Assembly (NCBI GenBank): GCA_020632925.1
Contig: JACKER010000016.1
Coordinates: forward strand, 1-64,000
Reading direction: 5' to 3'
DNA: 64,000 nucleotides
Source of the DNA: Alphaproteobacteria bacterium
Lineage (GTDB): Bacteria; Myxococcota_A; UBA796; GCA-2862545
The notes beneath the pieces were generated by a model, which was given only the letters and a program-made list of their open reading frames with translations, was not told where the DNA came from and searched no databases. Made by a program: the position numbers and the translations under genes. Shown here one piece after another: positions 8,784 through 17,196 of this stretch. Position 1 is the first letter of the stretch; each line of letters starts with the position of its first letter.

Positions 8784-11053
8784 GCCTCGCCGAGCGGCTC
8801 CGCGACGCCGCCGAGTCCACCCGCGACGACCGGGCGCACCCCGAGATCCTGGACGCGTCGGACCCCGATCAGGCGCGTCGGCTCGACGAGATCAGCCGAC
8901 TCCCGGGCATCCGGGTGCACGACGAGCTGCGGACCCAGCTCGCGGGCCTGTTCGAGACCCGCGACCCGGCGGGCACGCTGGACCGTCGAGCGCTCCAGGC
9001 CCTGGTGGACGAACGGCTCGGCGACGACCCGTGCACCTACGGCCGGTGGGTCCACTTCCCGTGGAGCGGCCGCCTGGTCCACGTGCTCCCCGAGGCGGAG
9101 TACCGCGAGCTGCGGACGAGCCGGAACCGCAACAAGATCACGGAGGAGGAGCAGCAGCGGCTGCGCGGGCTCCGCATCGGCATCGTCGGGCTCTCGATCG
9201 GGCAGGCGGCGGCCGTCACGCTCACCCTCGAGGAGGTCGGCGGGCTGCTCGTGCTCGCCGACTTCGACTTCCTCGAGCTGTCGAACATGAACCGACTCCG
9301 CGTGGGGGTCCACGGGCTCGGCGTGAACAAGGCGGTGCTCGCGGCGCGGGAGGTGTTCGAGATCAACCCGTACGCCCGGGTCGAGCTGTGGACCAAGGGG
9401 GTCGACGCGGGCAATGTCGACGCGTTCCTCACCGCCGGCGGCCGACCGCTCGATCTGGTCTACGAGGAGTGCGACGACCTGGGGACCAAGGTGCTGGTGC
9501 GGGAGCGAGCGCGCCGCCTGCGCATCCCGGTCCTCATGGAGACCAGCGACCGCGGGCTGATGGACATCGAGCGCTTCGATCTCGAGCCCGACCGACCGAT
9601 CTTCCACGGCCTGGCGGGCGAGCTCTCGGCGGCGGCCCTGCGCGGCATGTCGAACTACGAGAAGGTCCCCGTGATCCTCGAGATCGTCGGTCGCGAGGGG
9701 ATGAGCGACCGCATGGCGGCGTCGATGGTGGACATCGAGTCCTCCCTCAAGAGCTGGCCGCAGCTCGCCTCCGAGGTGGCGCTGGGCGCCGGGCTCAACG
9801 TGGACACCGCGCGACGCATCGCGCTCGGCCAGCTCACGTGCTCTGGCCGGTTCTACGTCGATCCCCACCAGATCATCGACGACCGCCTCGCCAGCCCGGT
9901 GGCCGTCCCCAGCCGACCGCTGGTGGGGATCAGCGACGAGGCACACCACTTCGACCTGCCGCCGCTGCACCCGAGCCGTGGCCCGGTGACGCTCGAGGAG
10001 GTCCGGACGCTGGTGGCATGGGCGGTGACCGCGTTCTCGGGTGGGAACTGTCAGCCCTGGCGCTTCGAGTGGCGCGACCCCGTGCTGCACGTGGTGCACG
10101 AGCCCGAGCGCTCCCGCAGCATGCTCGACGTCCACCACCGCGCGAGCCACCTCGCGTTCGGGTCGGTCCTCGAGAACCTGGCGCTGACGGCGCCGGCGCT
10201 CGGGATCGCCTCGCAGATCGCGATGTTCCCCGAGCCGACCGATCCGTGTCGGATCGCCGACGTCCGCCTGTCGCGGTCGGTGGGCCAACGCGTCGACCCC
10301 CTGCTGCGACGGGTCGCCGATCGGGTCACCAACCGCCGCCTCGGGCCTCGCGGGCGGATCGAGGCGGAGGTCCTCGCTCGCCTCGCGGGGGCGGCGGGCG
10401 TCCACGACACCCGGGTCCTCTGGCTCGACGAGCCCACCGCGCTGGACGGTCTCGCTGCCCTGCTCGGGCGAGCGGATCGCGTCCGCATGTTGTCCCGGAC
10501 GATGCACGGCGAGATGATGGGCGAGGTTCGCTGGTCGCTCGAGGAGGTGGAGCGGACCCGAGACGGTCTGGACGTGGCGACGCTGGAGATGACCCCGACG
10601 GATCTCGCCGGGATGCGGGTGATCCAGTCGTGGCCGGTGATGCGGATGGTGGGGATGGTCGGGGGTGGCGCTGGCTTGGAACGACCGACGAGGAAGGCGA
10701 TCGACGCTGCCTCGGCGGCGGGCCTGTTGGTGGTGTCCGGCACGGATCCCGACGCCTTCGTCCGCGCTGGCCGCGGCCTGCATCGGCTCTGGCTGCAGGC
10801 GGCGGAGGAGGGGCTCGCGCTGCAGCCGATGACCTCCATCACCTACCTGTTCCACCGCTTGATCCACGCGGGCGGCGAGGGGCTGTCCGCCTCCGAGGTG
10901 TCCGAGCTGCGCGGTCTTCGCGCGCGGTACCTGCAGCTGTTCCCCGTCCCCGACGGGCACGCCGAGCCGATGCTCTTCCGGCTGGGCCGTGCCGACCCCC
11001 CGACCGCCCGTTCCCTGCGGCGGACCGTCGACGAGGTGCTCGTTGTCCGTTGA
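8780..11053 (+). CDS. E1-like (ThiF) - nitroreductase fusion, Rv1355c-like
   Basis: 757 aa; the GTG start overlaps the previous stop (GTGA). The central E1-like domain has a degenerate nucleotide loop GLSIGQ (about residues 133-140), then ELSNMNR, GVNKA and YEECDD. From about residue 395 the protein becomes a nitroreductase-fold flavoprotein with SGGNCQPWRF (about residue 420), the FMN/NAD(P)H-site signature. This architecture matches the family named after Mycobacterium Rv1355c, whose reaction is not established to my knowledge. Relation to the dehydrogenases and ThiF-like partners of azol(in)e peptide pathways is only structural, since no YcaO gene is present. It is coupled to the E1-PLP gene upstream and the ATPase downstream. 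Confidence 0.75.
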   Translation: MSLAERLRDAAESTRDDRAHPEILDASDPDQARRLDEISRLPGIRVHDELRTQLAGLFETRDPAGTLDRRALQALVDERLGDDPCTYGRWVHFPWSGRLVHVLPEAEYRELRTSRNRNKITEEEQQRLRGLRIGIVGLSIGQAAAVTLTLEEVGGLLVLADFDFLELSNMNRLRVGVHGLGVNKAVLAAREVFEINPYARVELWTKGVDAGNVDAFLTAGGRPLDLVYEECDDLGTKVLVRERARRLRIPVLMETSDRGLMDIERFDLEPDRPIFHGLAGELSAAALRGMSNYEKVPVILEIVGREGMSDRMAASMVDIESSLKSWPQLASEVALGAGLNVDTARRIALGQLTCSGRFYVDPHQIIDDRLASPVAVPSRPLVGISDEAHHFDLPPLHPSRGPVTLEEVRTLVAWAVTAFSGGNCQPWRFEWRDPVLHVVHEPERSRSMLDVHHRASHLAFGSVLENLALTAPALGIASQIAMFPEPTDPCRIADVRLSRSVGQRVDPLLRRVADRVTNRRLGPRGRIEAEVLARLAGAAGVHDTRVLWLDEPTALDGLAALLGRADRVRMLSRTMHGEMMGEVRWSLEEVERTRDGLDVATLEMTPTDLAGMRVIQSWPVMRMVGMVGGGAGLERPTRKAIDAASAAGLLVVSGTDPDAFVRAGRGLHRLWLQAAEEGLALQPMTSITYLFHRLIHAGGEGLSASEVSELRGLRARYLQLFPVPDGHAEPMLFRLGRADPPTARSLRRTVDEVLVVR

Positions 11054-11582
11054 CCCATCGCCCGCCACCTGCGCGCTCGACGTCTCCTGCCCACGCAAGG
11101 ACCTCGTGGCGGACTGGTGGCGCTGCGGGCTGTCCGCCGACTACATGGCGGCCTTCCTGGCTCGTCACCTCGCGGATCCGAGCGACGCGGAGATCGCGCT
11201 CTCGACGATCATCAACGAGCTCCTCGAGTGCACGGTGAAGTTCTCGCTGCCGCGGGATCAGGTCGTGTCGCTGCACGCCACCTGGTCGGACGGGCGGATC
11301 CGGGTCGAGACGACGCAGTGGTCGAGCGCGGCCCAGGTCCGCCTGCTGCGCGGCTGGCTCGGGCGGCTCGCCACGGGGAACCCGGAGACCGTGTGGCTCG
11401 CGCACCTCGAGGAGAGCGCCCGCGACCGCGCCCACCCGTCGGGGCTCGGGCTGGTGGCCCTGGTCAAGGACTACGACGCGAAGCTGACGCTGGACGTGGA
11501 CGAGGGGCACGACCCCGCGACGAGCACCGCGATCTTCCGGGTCACGCTGCGTGCCGTGATCGCCGAGGACCGCTTCACCTGA
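11043..11582 (+). CDS. GHKL/HATPase-like regulator, slr1658 type
   Basis: 179 aa from TTG 11043, which overlaps the upstream stop by 11 bases and has GAGG 7 bases before it. A GTG at 10989 would overlap far more. Motifs STIINELLECTVKF (N-box-like ELLEC) and HPSGLGLVALVKDY (G-box-like) resemble the single-domain histidine-kinase-type ATPases of the slr1658/DUF6272 group, which often sit with PP2C phosphatases and STAS proteins in partner-switching systems. There is no dimerisation His domain or sensor. A PP2C phosphatase lies 1.4 kb downstream on the same strand. Its last 8 bases overlap the end of the convergent radical SAM gene. Confidence 0.6.
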   Translation: MSVDPSPATCALDVSCPRKDLVADWWRCGLSADYMAAFLARHLADPSDAEIALSTIINELLECTVKFSLPRDQVVSLHATWSDGRIRVETTQWSSAAQVRLLRGWLGRLATGNPETVWLAHLEESARDRAHPSGLGLVALVKDYDAKLTLDVDEGHDPATSTAIFRVTLRAVIAEDRFT

Positions 11583-12783
11583 GACCCATCGCCCTTGCGG
11601 CGTGGATGAAGTCGCATCGCTCGGCCAGGGTCTCGCAGACATGGTCGTAGCCTTGCTGGAGCTGGGCCGACGTCATCTGGCGAGGCTGGATGACCACGTT
11701 GCACTGGTCGTAGAGCAGCAGGTCGTCCGAGGTCACCCGACCCTCCTTCGCGAGGCGCCGACCCATGGGCGTGCCCGGGTAGGGGGCGAGGACGGTGAGC
11801 GAGGTGCACACGACGCCGTACTCGAGCACCGTGTCGATGGCCCCCTGGAAGACGTCGGGCGTGTCCTCCTCGAACCCGAACATGATGTAGCCCCAGATGT
11901 CCATGCCGGCGTCCGAGATGGCACGCACGGCAGCGAGCTCTTCGGGGGTCCGCCGCCCCGTGAGGTTGATGCAGACGAGCTGGCAGCCGTTCGCCGCGAG
12001 CAGCTGCATCAGCTCGGGTCGCACCATGACCCAGTCGACGATGACGCCGTACCGGGCGCCCATCGCGTGGAGCCGACCGGACAGCTCGCGGACGTACGGC
12101 ATGTCACCCGCACCGAACACGTTCTCGCTGAAGAACACGGGCTTGTCCTCCAGCGTCAGCAGGTGGCGGACCTCGGCGCACAGGGCGTCGATGTCCCGTT
12201 GGCGGTACGTGGAGCCGAACATCAGGCGCGTCGGGCAGAACTCGCAGTCGAAGCTGCACCCTCGCGCGCTCTGGACGGAGTGCATGAGGTATCGGTCGGT
12301 CCGCAGCAGCTCGAACCGCTGCCAGGGGAGGGTGTCGAGCGGGCCGCGCGGCGAGAGGGGTGCGGTGTACCGGTCGCGCGCCACGCCGCGCTCCAGATCG
12401 TCGAGGATGGGGCGCCACAGCGTCTCGCCCTCGCCGACGCACACGACGTCCGCGTGGCGAGCGGCCTCGTCGGGGACGTTGGTGGCGTGGACCCCACCGG
12501 CCACGACCGCGATCCCGCGCGCCCGCAGGCGGTCCGCCAGCGCGTAGGCCCGCGGAGCGTACATGGTCTTGAACGACAGCCCCACCACGTCCGCCTCGAC
12601 GGCGTCGGGGTCCAGCGGGCCGTCCACCTTCTCGTCGTGGATCGCCACGTCGTCACCCGGGCGGGAGAGCGACGCGATCGACACCAGTCCCGAGGAGGGC
12701 ATGGCGAAGCGTCCCCCGTCGGTCCAGTTGGTCCACGACCGCCCGGGCAAGGGATGCCCCACGTCCACCAGCTGGATCCGCAT
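11575..12783 (-). CDS. B12-binding-domain radical SAM protein
   Basis: 402 aa. I chose the ATG at 12783 because GGGGAGG lies 6 bases upstream; ATGs at 12798 and 12807 lack this. The N-terminal Rossmann-like region (residues about 35-130, with VVGLSFKTM, GGVHATNVPDEA and VCVGEGE) resembles B12-binding domains, although the classical DxHxxG is not obvious. The radical SAM core carries CSFDCEFC (CxxxCxxC, 4Fe-4S ligand), then GAGDMPYV and FGFEEDTPD. Family members perform methylations, ring contractions or sulfur insertions. The product is unknown. The gene points toward the E1-like genes and ends inside their operon's last codons. Confidence 0.8.
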   Translation of the reverse strand: MRIQLVDVGHPLPGRSWTNWTDGGRFAMPSSGLVSIASLSRPGDDVAIHDEKVDGPLDPDAVEADVVGLSFKTMYAPRAYALADRLRARGIAVVAGGVHATNVPDEAARHADVVCVGEGETLWRPILDDLERGVARDRYTAPLSPRGPLDTLPWQRFELLRTDRYLMHSVQSARGCSFDCEFCPTRLMFGSTYRQRDIDALCAEVRHLLTLEDKPVFFSENVFGAGDMPYVRELSGRLHAMGARYGVIVDWVMVRPELMQLLAANGCQLVCINLTGRRTPEELAAVRAISDAGMDIWGYIMFGFEEDTPDVFQGAIDTVLEYGVVCTSLTVLAPYPGTPMGRRLAKEGRVTSDDLLLYDQCNVVIQPRQMTSAQLQQGYDHVCETLAERCDFIHAARAMGLR

Positions 12784-12983
12784 CCGCGACCTCCCCATGT
12801 TCGTCAAGGTCCGTCGAGATTGCCTCTTCAGTACATACCATCACGGTGGCAGGGTCGTGACCGCTTCCCGATTCACCGCAGGAGCCGATTCCATCGGTTC
12901 GGCGGAATGAGCTGAAGCGACGCGTGGCGTTGACGATGGGGAGGAGGACGGGTCACATTGCCGTCCCCCCTGGAGATCCTGTC

Positions 12984-14360
12984 GTGGACGGGCTCGAGAA
13001 CCTCCTGGCCACCTATGCCGGAGCGGTTGCGCTCAACGCATCCATCTCCGCGGCGCTGTGGTGGAACAACCGGCAACCCCTGTTCCGGGACCTGTTCCTG
13101 GTCTGGCTCGCCCACGTCCTCGCGTTCACCGTGCAGGGCGCCTTCCGGGAGGGCGACCTCGTCGTCATCCTGGCCTTCTCGTCGGTGTTCTTCATCGCCG
13201 GTGCCCTGGCGCGCCTGTTCGACAGCATCCTGCCGACGCCGTTGCCGTGGCGGGTGTTCGGCGGGATCGTCGTGGTGTCCATCGCCGCCTCGCTGGGGGC
13301 CGCGGCCGCCGGCCTGCCGTTCACCCTGGTCGCGCTGCCCGTCTGCTTCGGCGCGCCCTTCCCCGCGATGTGGGTGGTGCTTCGCTCGCTGTGGACCGGC
13401 AGCTGGCGACAGCTGACGCTCGCGGGCCGGGGGCTCCTGTTCACGATCGCGCTCGAGGTCCTGCACACCTGGGACTTCGCGTTCCTCCGCAACGTCCCCG
13501 AGTTCGGGCCGGCGGGGTTCACGATCGCGCTCCTCATCGTGCTCGCGCTCTCGATCTTCGCGCCCGCCACCGTCCTCGAGATCGTCACCGAGCGACAGGC
13601 GCGGGCCGCCACCGAGATGCTCCTCGCGCGTCGCATCCAGATGGAGATCCTGCCGAAGGAGCCCCGCATCGAGGGACTCGAGATCAGCGCGTTCATGCAG
13701 CCGGCGGAGGAGGTCGGCGGCGACTACTACGACGTGTACAGCTTCGGTGGCCACAGCTGGGTGCTGCTGGGCGACGTGACCGGCCACGGGCTGTCGAGCG
13801 GCCTCGTGATGCTGATGGCGCAGAGCGTCATCGCCTCCATCCTGCACACCCGCCCCGAGATCAGCCCGGCCGAGCTGTCGTACACGGCGAACCACATCCT
13901 GTACAACCAGCTCCAGCGGCTCAACGAGCACCGGACGATGACGCTGGTGGCCATCAGCCGCAACGGGGCGGACAACGCCTTCCACTACAGCGGCAACCAC
14001 GAGAACCTCTACGTGTTCCGCACGCGCGACGGCAAGGTCGAGGTGCTCGACGTGGAGCACATGCCGCACGGGCTCGGCATGCTCGACGAGTTCGGCCTGG
14101 ACGCGTACGAGCAGGACCGCTTCACGCTCGACCCGGGGGACCTGCTCTTCCTCGCGTCGGACGGCATCCGCGAGGCCGCCGCCCACGGCGACTACGAGCG
14201 CGGCATGTTCGGCGAGGAGCGGATGATCGAGATCCTCGAGAAGTACGCGACCAGCCCTCTCTCGGAGATCCGGCGCGTCCTGCTCGAGGAGCTCGAGCGA
14301 TACACGGGCGGCGTGTACCACGACGACATCAGCTTCCTCATCGCCCGCGCGACCCGGTAG
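12984..14360 (+). CDS. Membrane-anchored SpoIIE-type PP2C phosphatase
   Basis: 458 aa from GTG 12984, which has GGAG 8 bases upstream; a GTG at 12924 and an ATG at 12936 are alternatives with poorer ribosome sites. The first 200 residues hold about six or seven hydrophobic segments, then a short coiled linker (EIVTERQARAATEMLLARRI). The PP2C/SpoIIE domain (about 225-458) has the metal-binding signatures VGGDYYDV, GDVTGHGLSSGL, LASDGIREA and HDDISFL. It probably dephosphorylates a STAS-type protein in response to a membrane signal. The HATPase-like gene at 11043 is a candidate partner kinase, but no STAS protein is in the window. Confidence 0.8.
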   Translation: MDGLENLLATYAGAVALNASISAALWWNNRQPLFRDLFLVWLAHVLAFTVQGAFREGDLVVILAFSSVFFIAGALARLFDSILPTPLPWRVFGGIVVVSIAASLGAAAAGLPFTLVALPVCFGAPFPAMWVVLRSLWTGSWRQLTLAGRGLLFTIALEVLHTWDFAFLRNVPEFGPAGFTIALLIVLALSIFAPATVLEIVTERQARAATEMLLARRIQMEILPKEPRIEGLEISAFMQPAEEVGGDYYDVYSFGGHSWVLLGDVTGHGLSSGLVMLMAQSVIASILHTRPEISPAELSYTANHILYNQLQRLNEHRTMTLVAISRNGADNAFHYSGNHENLYVFRTRDGKVEVLDVEHMPHGLGMLDEFGLDAYEQDRFTLDPGDLLFLASDGIREAAAHGDYERGMFGEERMIEILEKYATSPLSEIRRVLLEELERYTGGVYHDDISFLIARATR

Positions 14361-14378
14361 CCGGCGCCCGCCCGCTGC

Positions 14379-15710
14379 CTACAGCCCGCTGAACTGCACG
14401 TCCTGCCAGAGCATGGACGGGGAGCGCGTGCTCGCGAAGGTCCACGGGTCGTTGCCCACCTCGACCAGCTGCTCCATGAGCTGCAGCAGGTTCCCGGTGA
14501 CGTTCATCTCGGCGAGCGACTGCACGACCTGGCCCTTCTCGAGGAGCAGGCCGCGGATGCCGAAGCTGAAGTCGCCGGTCGCCGCGTTCGAGCTGCCGCC
14601 GAGGAACGAGGTCACGACGATGCAGCGGTCGAGGTCCGCGGCGATCTGGTCGTAGGGGCGCGTGCCGGGGCGCACCACCCAGTTCGAGCGACCCGCGGTC
14701 GTCGGCTCCACGCCCATCTTCCGCGAGTGGTACAGCCCGACGTAGTAGGTGCGCAGGACCCCGTCCTCGATCACCGTGCGCGGACGTGCCACCAGGCAGT
14801 CGCCGTCCCAGGGGCGTGACGCCATGCCGCGGGGGAGGGTGGGGTCGTCCACGATGTCGAGCAGGGGGCTGGCGATGCGCGTCCCCAGGCGGTCCGCGAG
14901 GCAGCTCCGCCCCTCGTGCAGCGCCGAGCCCGACAGCGGTCCCGCCAGGAGCCCGAGGACCCGACCCGCCGTGCGGTTCTCGAGCAGCATCGGGTACTTC
15001 CCGGACGCGATCGGACGGCTGCCGATGCGCTCGCGCGCGCGGGACACGACCTCCTCCGAGATGCGCTCCACCGAGGGCAGGTCGGTCAGGTGCCTGGCGG
15101 CGTAGTGCGCGCCACCCTCGGGCCGCTTGTCGCCCTCGGCGAGCGTCAGATCGGCGCCGATCGAGAACCACGCGCCGGCGGTGCGGTCCGCGAACCCGTT
15201 GGAGAGCACCCGCACGGCCTCCGAGCGCCCGTCGCCCACCCAGGCGCTGCTCGAGATGCGATCGGGCCCGCTGCGGGCCAGCACCGCGGACTCCAACGAC
15301 TCGCACCAGGCGCCCCGCTCGCTCGCCGTCCGCGTCCGCCAGGTCGGGTCGTCCTGGTCGAGCGTCGCCTCGCTCACGCCGCGCCCCGTCGCCGCACGAT
15401 CGGCCAGGCGTCGGTTGGGATCGGGCTCGAGCCAGCGCGCGGCGTCCACGCAGCGCTTCAGGAAGTGGTCCAGCGCCTCGGGACGCAGGTCCGAGGTGGC
15501 GTTGCTCGTGTACCGGTCGTTCGCGAGCAGCGAGACCACGAGCCCTCGCGTGGTCGCCTCGGTGGCCTGTTCGACCTTGCCCTCGCGCCGCTGGATCGAG
15601 ACGTGCGACCCACGGCTGATGCTGACCGAGACCTCCTGGGCCCCGAGCTCCTCGGTGCGCTTCACGACCTGCTGCGCGAGCGCCATCAGGTCCAGCTCCT
15701 CGCCGCTCAT
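14379..15710 (-). CDS. pmbA: TldE/PmbA subunit of the TldD/TldE protease
   Basis: 443 aa. The start at 15710 overlaps the stop of tldD (ATGA). Typical family features are QRREGKVEQATEATTRGL near residue 35, GDFSFGIRG and the C-terminal EMNVTGNLLQLMEQLVEVGND. TldE lacks the metal site and forms a heterodimer with TldD that degrades unfolded peptides and matures some modified peptides such as microcin B17 and gyrase inhibitors. It is convergent with the phosphatase gene, 18 bp away. The Thr/Ser-rich N-terminal beta domain and the length are normal for the family. Confidence 0.9.
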   Translation of the reverse strand: MSGEELDLMALAQQVVKRTEELGAQEVSVSISRGSHVSIQRREGKVEQATEATTRGLVVSLLANDRYTSNATSDLRPEALDHFLKRCVDAARWLEPDPNRRLADRAATGRGVSEATLDQDDPTWRTRTASERGAWCESLESAVLARSGPDRISSSAWVGDGRSEAVRVLSNGFADRTAGAWFSIGADLTLAEGDKRPEGGAHYAARHLTDLPSVERISEEVVSRARERIGSRPIASGKYPMLLENRTAGRVLGLLAGPLSGSALHEGRSCLADRLGTRIASPLLDIVDDPTLPRGMASRPWDGDCLVARPRTVIEDGVLRTYYVGLYHSRKMGVEPTTAGRSNWVVRPGTRPYDQIAADLDRCIVVTSFLGGSSNAATGDFSFGIRGLLLEKGQVVQSLAEMNVTGNLLQLMEQLVEVGNDPWTFASTRSPSMLWQDVQFSGL

Positions 15711-17155
15711 GCGCGCCCTCCGCCCACGGACACCTTCCGCACCAGCACCGTCGGCATGCCCTGGCTGACGGGCACGCTCTGCCCGTCCTTGCCGCAGGTC
15801 CAGCCGCCCTCGTCGACCACGAGATCGTCGCCGACCATCTCGATCGCCGCGAGCACCTCCGGGCCGTTGCCGATCAGGTTCACGTCCTTGACCGGCCGCG
15901 TCAGCTTGCCGTCCTCGATCAGCCGTCCGTGACGGACGAAGAACGAGAAGTCGCCGGCGCCGATCTGCACGGCACCGTTCCCGAACACCTCGGCGTACAG
16001 CCCGTTCTTGACGGACTTGATGATCTCGGCGGGCGGGGTCTTGCCGGGCAGCATGTAGGTCGCGCGCATCCGCGGGAGCACGGGGTGACGGAAGGACTCG
16101 CGTCGACCGGAGCCCGTCGAGGGCACGCCGTAGTGGCGAGCGCTGATGCGGTCGTGGAGGTAGCTCTCGAGGATGCCCTCGCGCACGAGCGTGGTGCACT
16201 GCGTGGCGCTGCCCTCGTCGTCGACGTTCAGCGCGCCGCGAGCGCCGTGCAGCGTGGCGTCGTCGACGATGGTGACCTCGGCGGGAGCGATCGAGCGCCC
16301 GAGCCGGGTGCTGTAGATGCTCGTGTTCTTGCGGTTGAAGTCGGCCTCCATCCCGTGGCCGATCGCCTCGTGCAGCAGCACGCCCGACGAGCCGGCGGCG
16401 AGCACGACGGGCATCTCGCCGGCAGGCGGGCTCCCCGCGCCGAGCGCCCGCAGCGCCCGGTCCACGGCCTCCTCCACCATCCGCCGCTGGCGGGTCTGGT
16501 CGTACCAGGCGAGATCCGCGCGCGCGGCGACGTTGTACGACCCCGTCTCGCGCACCTTGCCCTCGGCCGCCGTCACCCAGACCGCGCCCTGCGTCATCGG
16601 CCGGTAGTCGCTGGCGACGGTGCCGTCGGCCCGGGCCACCAACACCCAGGCGTCACCGTCACCGAGGGTGGTCTGCACCTTGTGCACGCGGGGGTCGCGC
16701 GCGAAGGCCCGCTGCTCCCAGTCCCGGATCATGGGGACCCGCACGTCGAGCTCGACGTCGGACCACAGCCGCTGCACCGGGTAGTGGTCGGCGGTCGGCG
16801 CCACCCGCTCCACGAACACCGGTGGCGTGCGGTGCGGGCTGCCGCTCGCGATGGTGCGCGCGGTCCGCGCGGCGTGCACGAGCGCCTCGAGCGAGAGGTC
16901 CTCGGTGTAGGCGTACCCGACCTGGTCCCCGACGACGACGCGCACCCCGGCGCCGAGATCGATGCTCGTGTGCGCGCGGTTCACGATGCCGTCGGACAGG
17001 CCCACACCGGTGGAGACCGAGTGCTCGAAGTAGACGTCGGCGTCGTCCGCGCCGTTCTGGGTCGCCTCGGCGAGCACCTTGCGGACGAGGTCGGCGTCGA
17101 CGCCGAACGGGGCGAAGGCCGCCCAGGGATTGGCGGGATCCGTCAGTGGCTGCAT
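15707..17155 (-). CDS. tldD: TldD metalloprotease subunit
   Basis: 482 aa. The signature HEAIGHGMEAD holds the HExxxH zinc site that is diagnostic of TldD. Downstream are SIYSTRLG, VDDEGSATQ, ATYMLPGK and GDFSFFVRHG. The subunit cleaves peptide substrates inside the TldD/TldE cavity. It is transcribed ahead of pmbA with an ATGA overlap, 41 bp after the lipoprotein gene at 17197. The nearest E1-like and nitroreductase genes are 4.6 kb away, so a joint role in peptide maturation is possible but not shown. Confidence 0.93.
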   Translation of the reverse strand: MQPLTDPANPWAAFAPFGVDADLVRKVLAEATQNGADDADVYFEHSVSTGVGLSDGIVNRAHTSIDLGAGVRVVVGDQVGYAYTEDLSLEALVHAARTARTIASGSPHRTPPVFVERVAPTADHYPVQRLWSDVELDVRVPMIRDWEQRAFARDPRVHKVQTTLGDGDAWVLVARADGTVASDYRPMTQGAVWVTAAEGKVRETGSYNVAARADLAWYDQTRQRRMVEEAVDRALRALGAGSPPAGEMPVVLAAGSSGVLLHEAIGHGMEADFNRKNTSIYSTRLGRSIAPAEVTIVDDATLHGARGALNVDDEGSATQCTTLVREGILESYLHDRISARHYGVPSTGSGRRESFRHPVLPRMRATYMLPGKTPPAEIIKSVKNGLYAEVFGNGAVQIGAGDFSFFVRHGRLIEDGKLTRPVKDVNLIGNGPEVLAAIEMVGDDLVVDEGGWTCGKDGQSVPVSQGMPTVLVRKVSVGGGRA

Positions 17156-17196
17156 GCCCCGCCTTACCTCGCTGCGCTGGGCCGTGCCCGGAGGCG

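Noticed and set aside
6750..11582. A known TOMM/azole peptide cluster or a ubiquitin-like conjugation operon
   Set aside because: No YcaO, ThiS/MoaD-like carrier, JAB peptidase or small precursor gene could be found around the E1-like genes.
11575..12783. HpnJ, BchE or another named B12 radical SAM enzyme
   Set aside because: Only general B12-binding and CxxxCxxC features are visible; nothing specific for a named enzyme.
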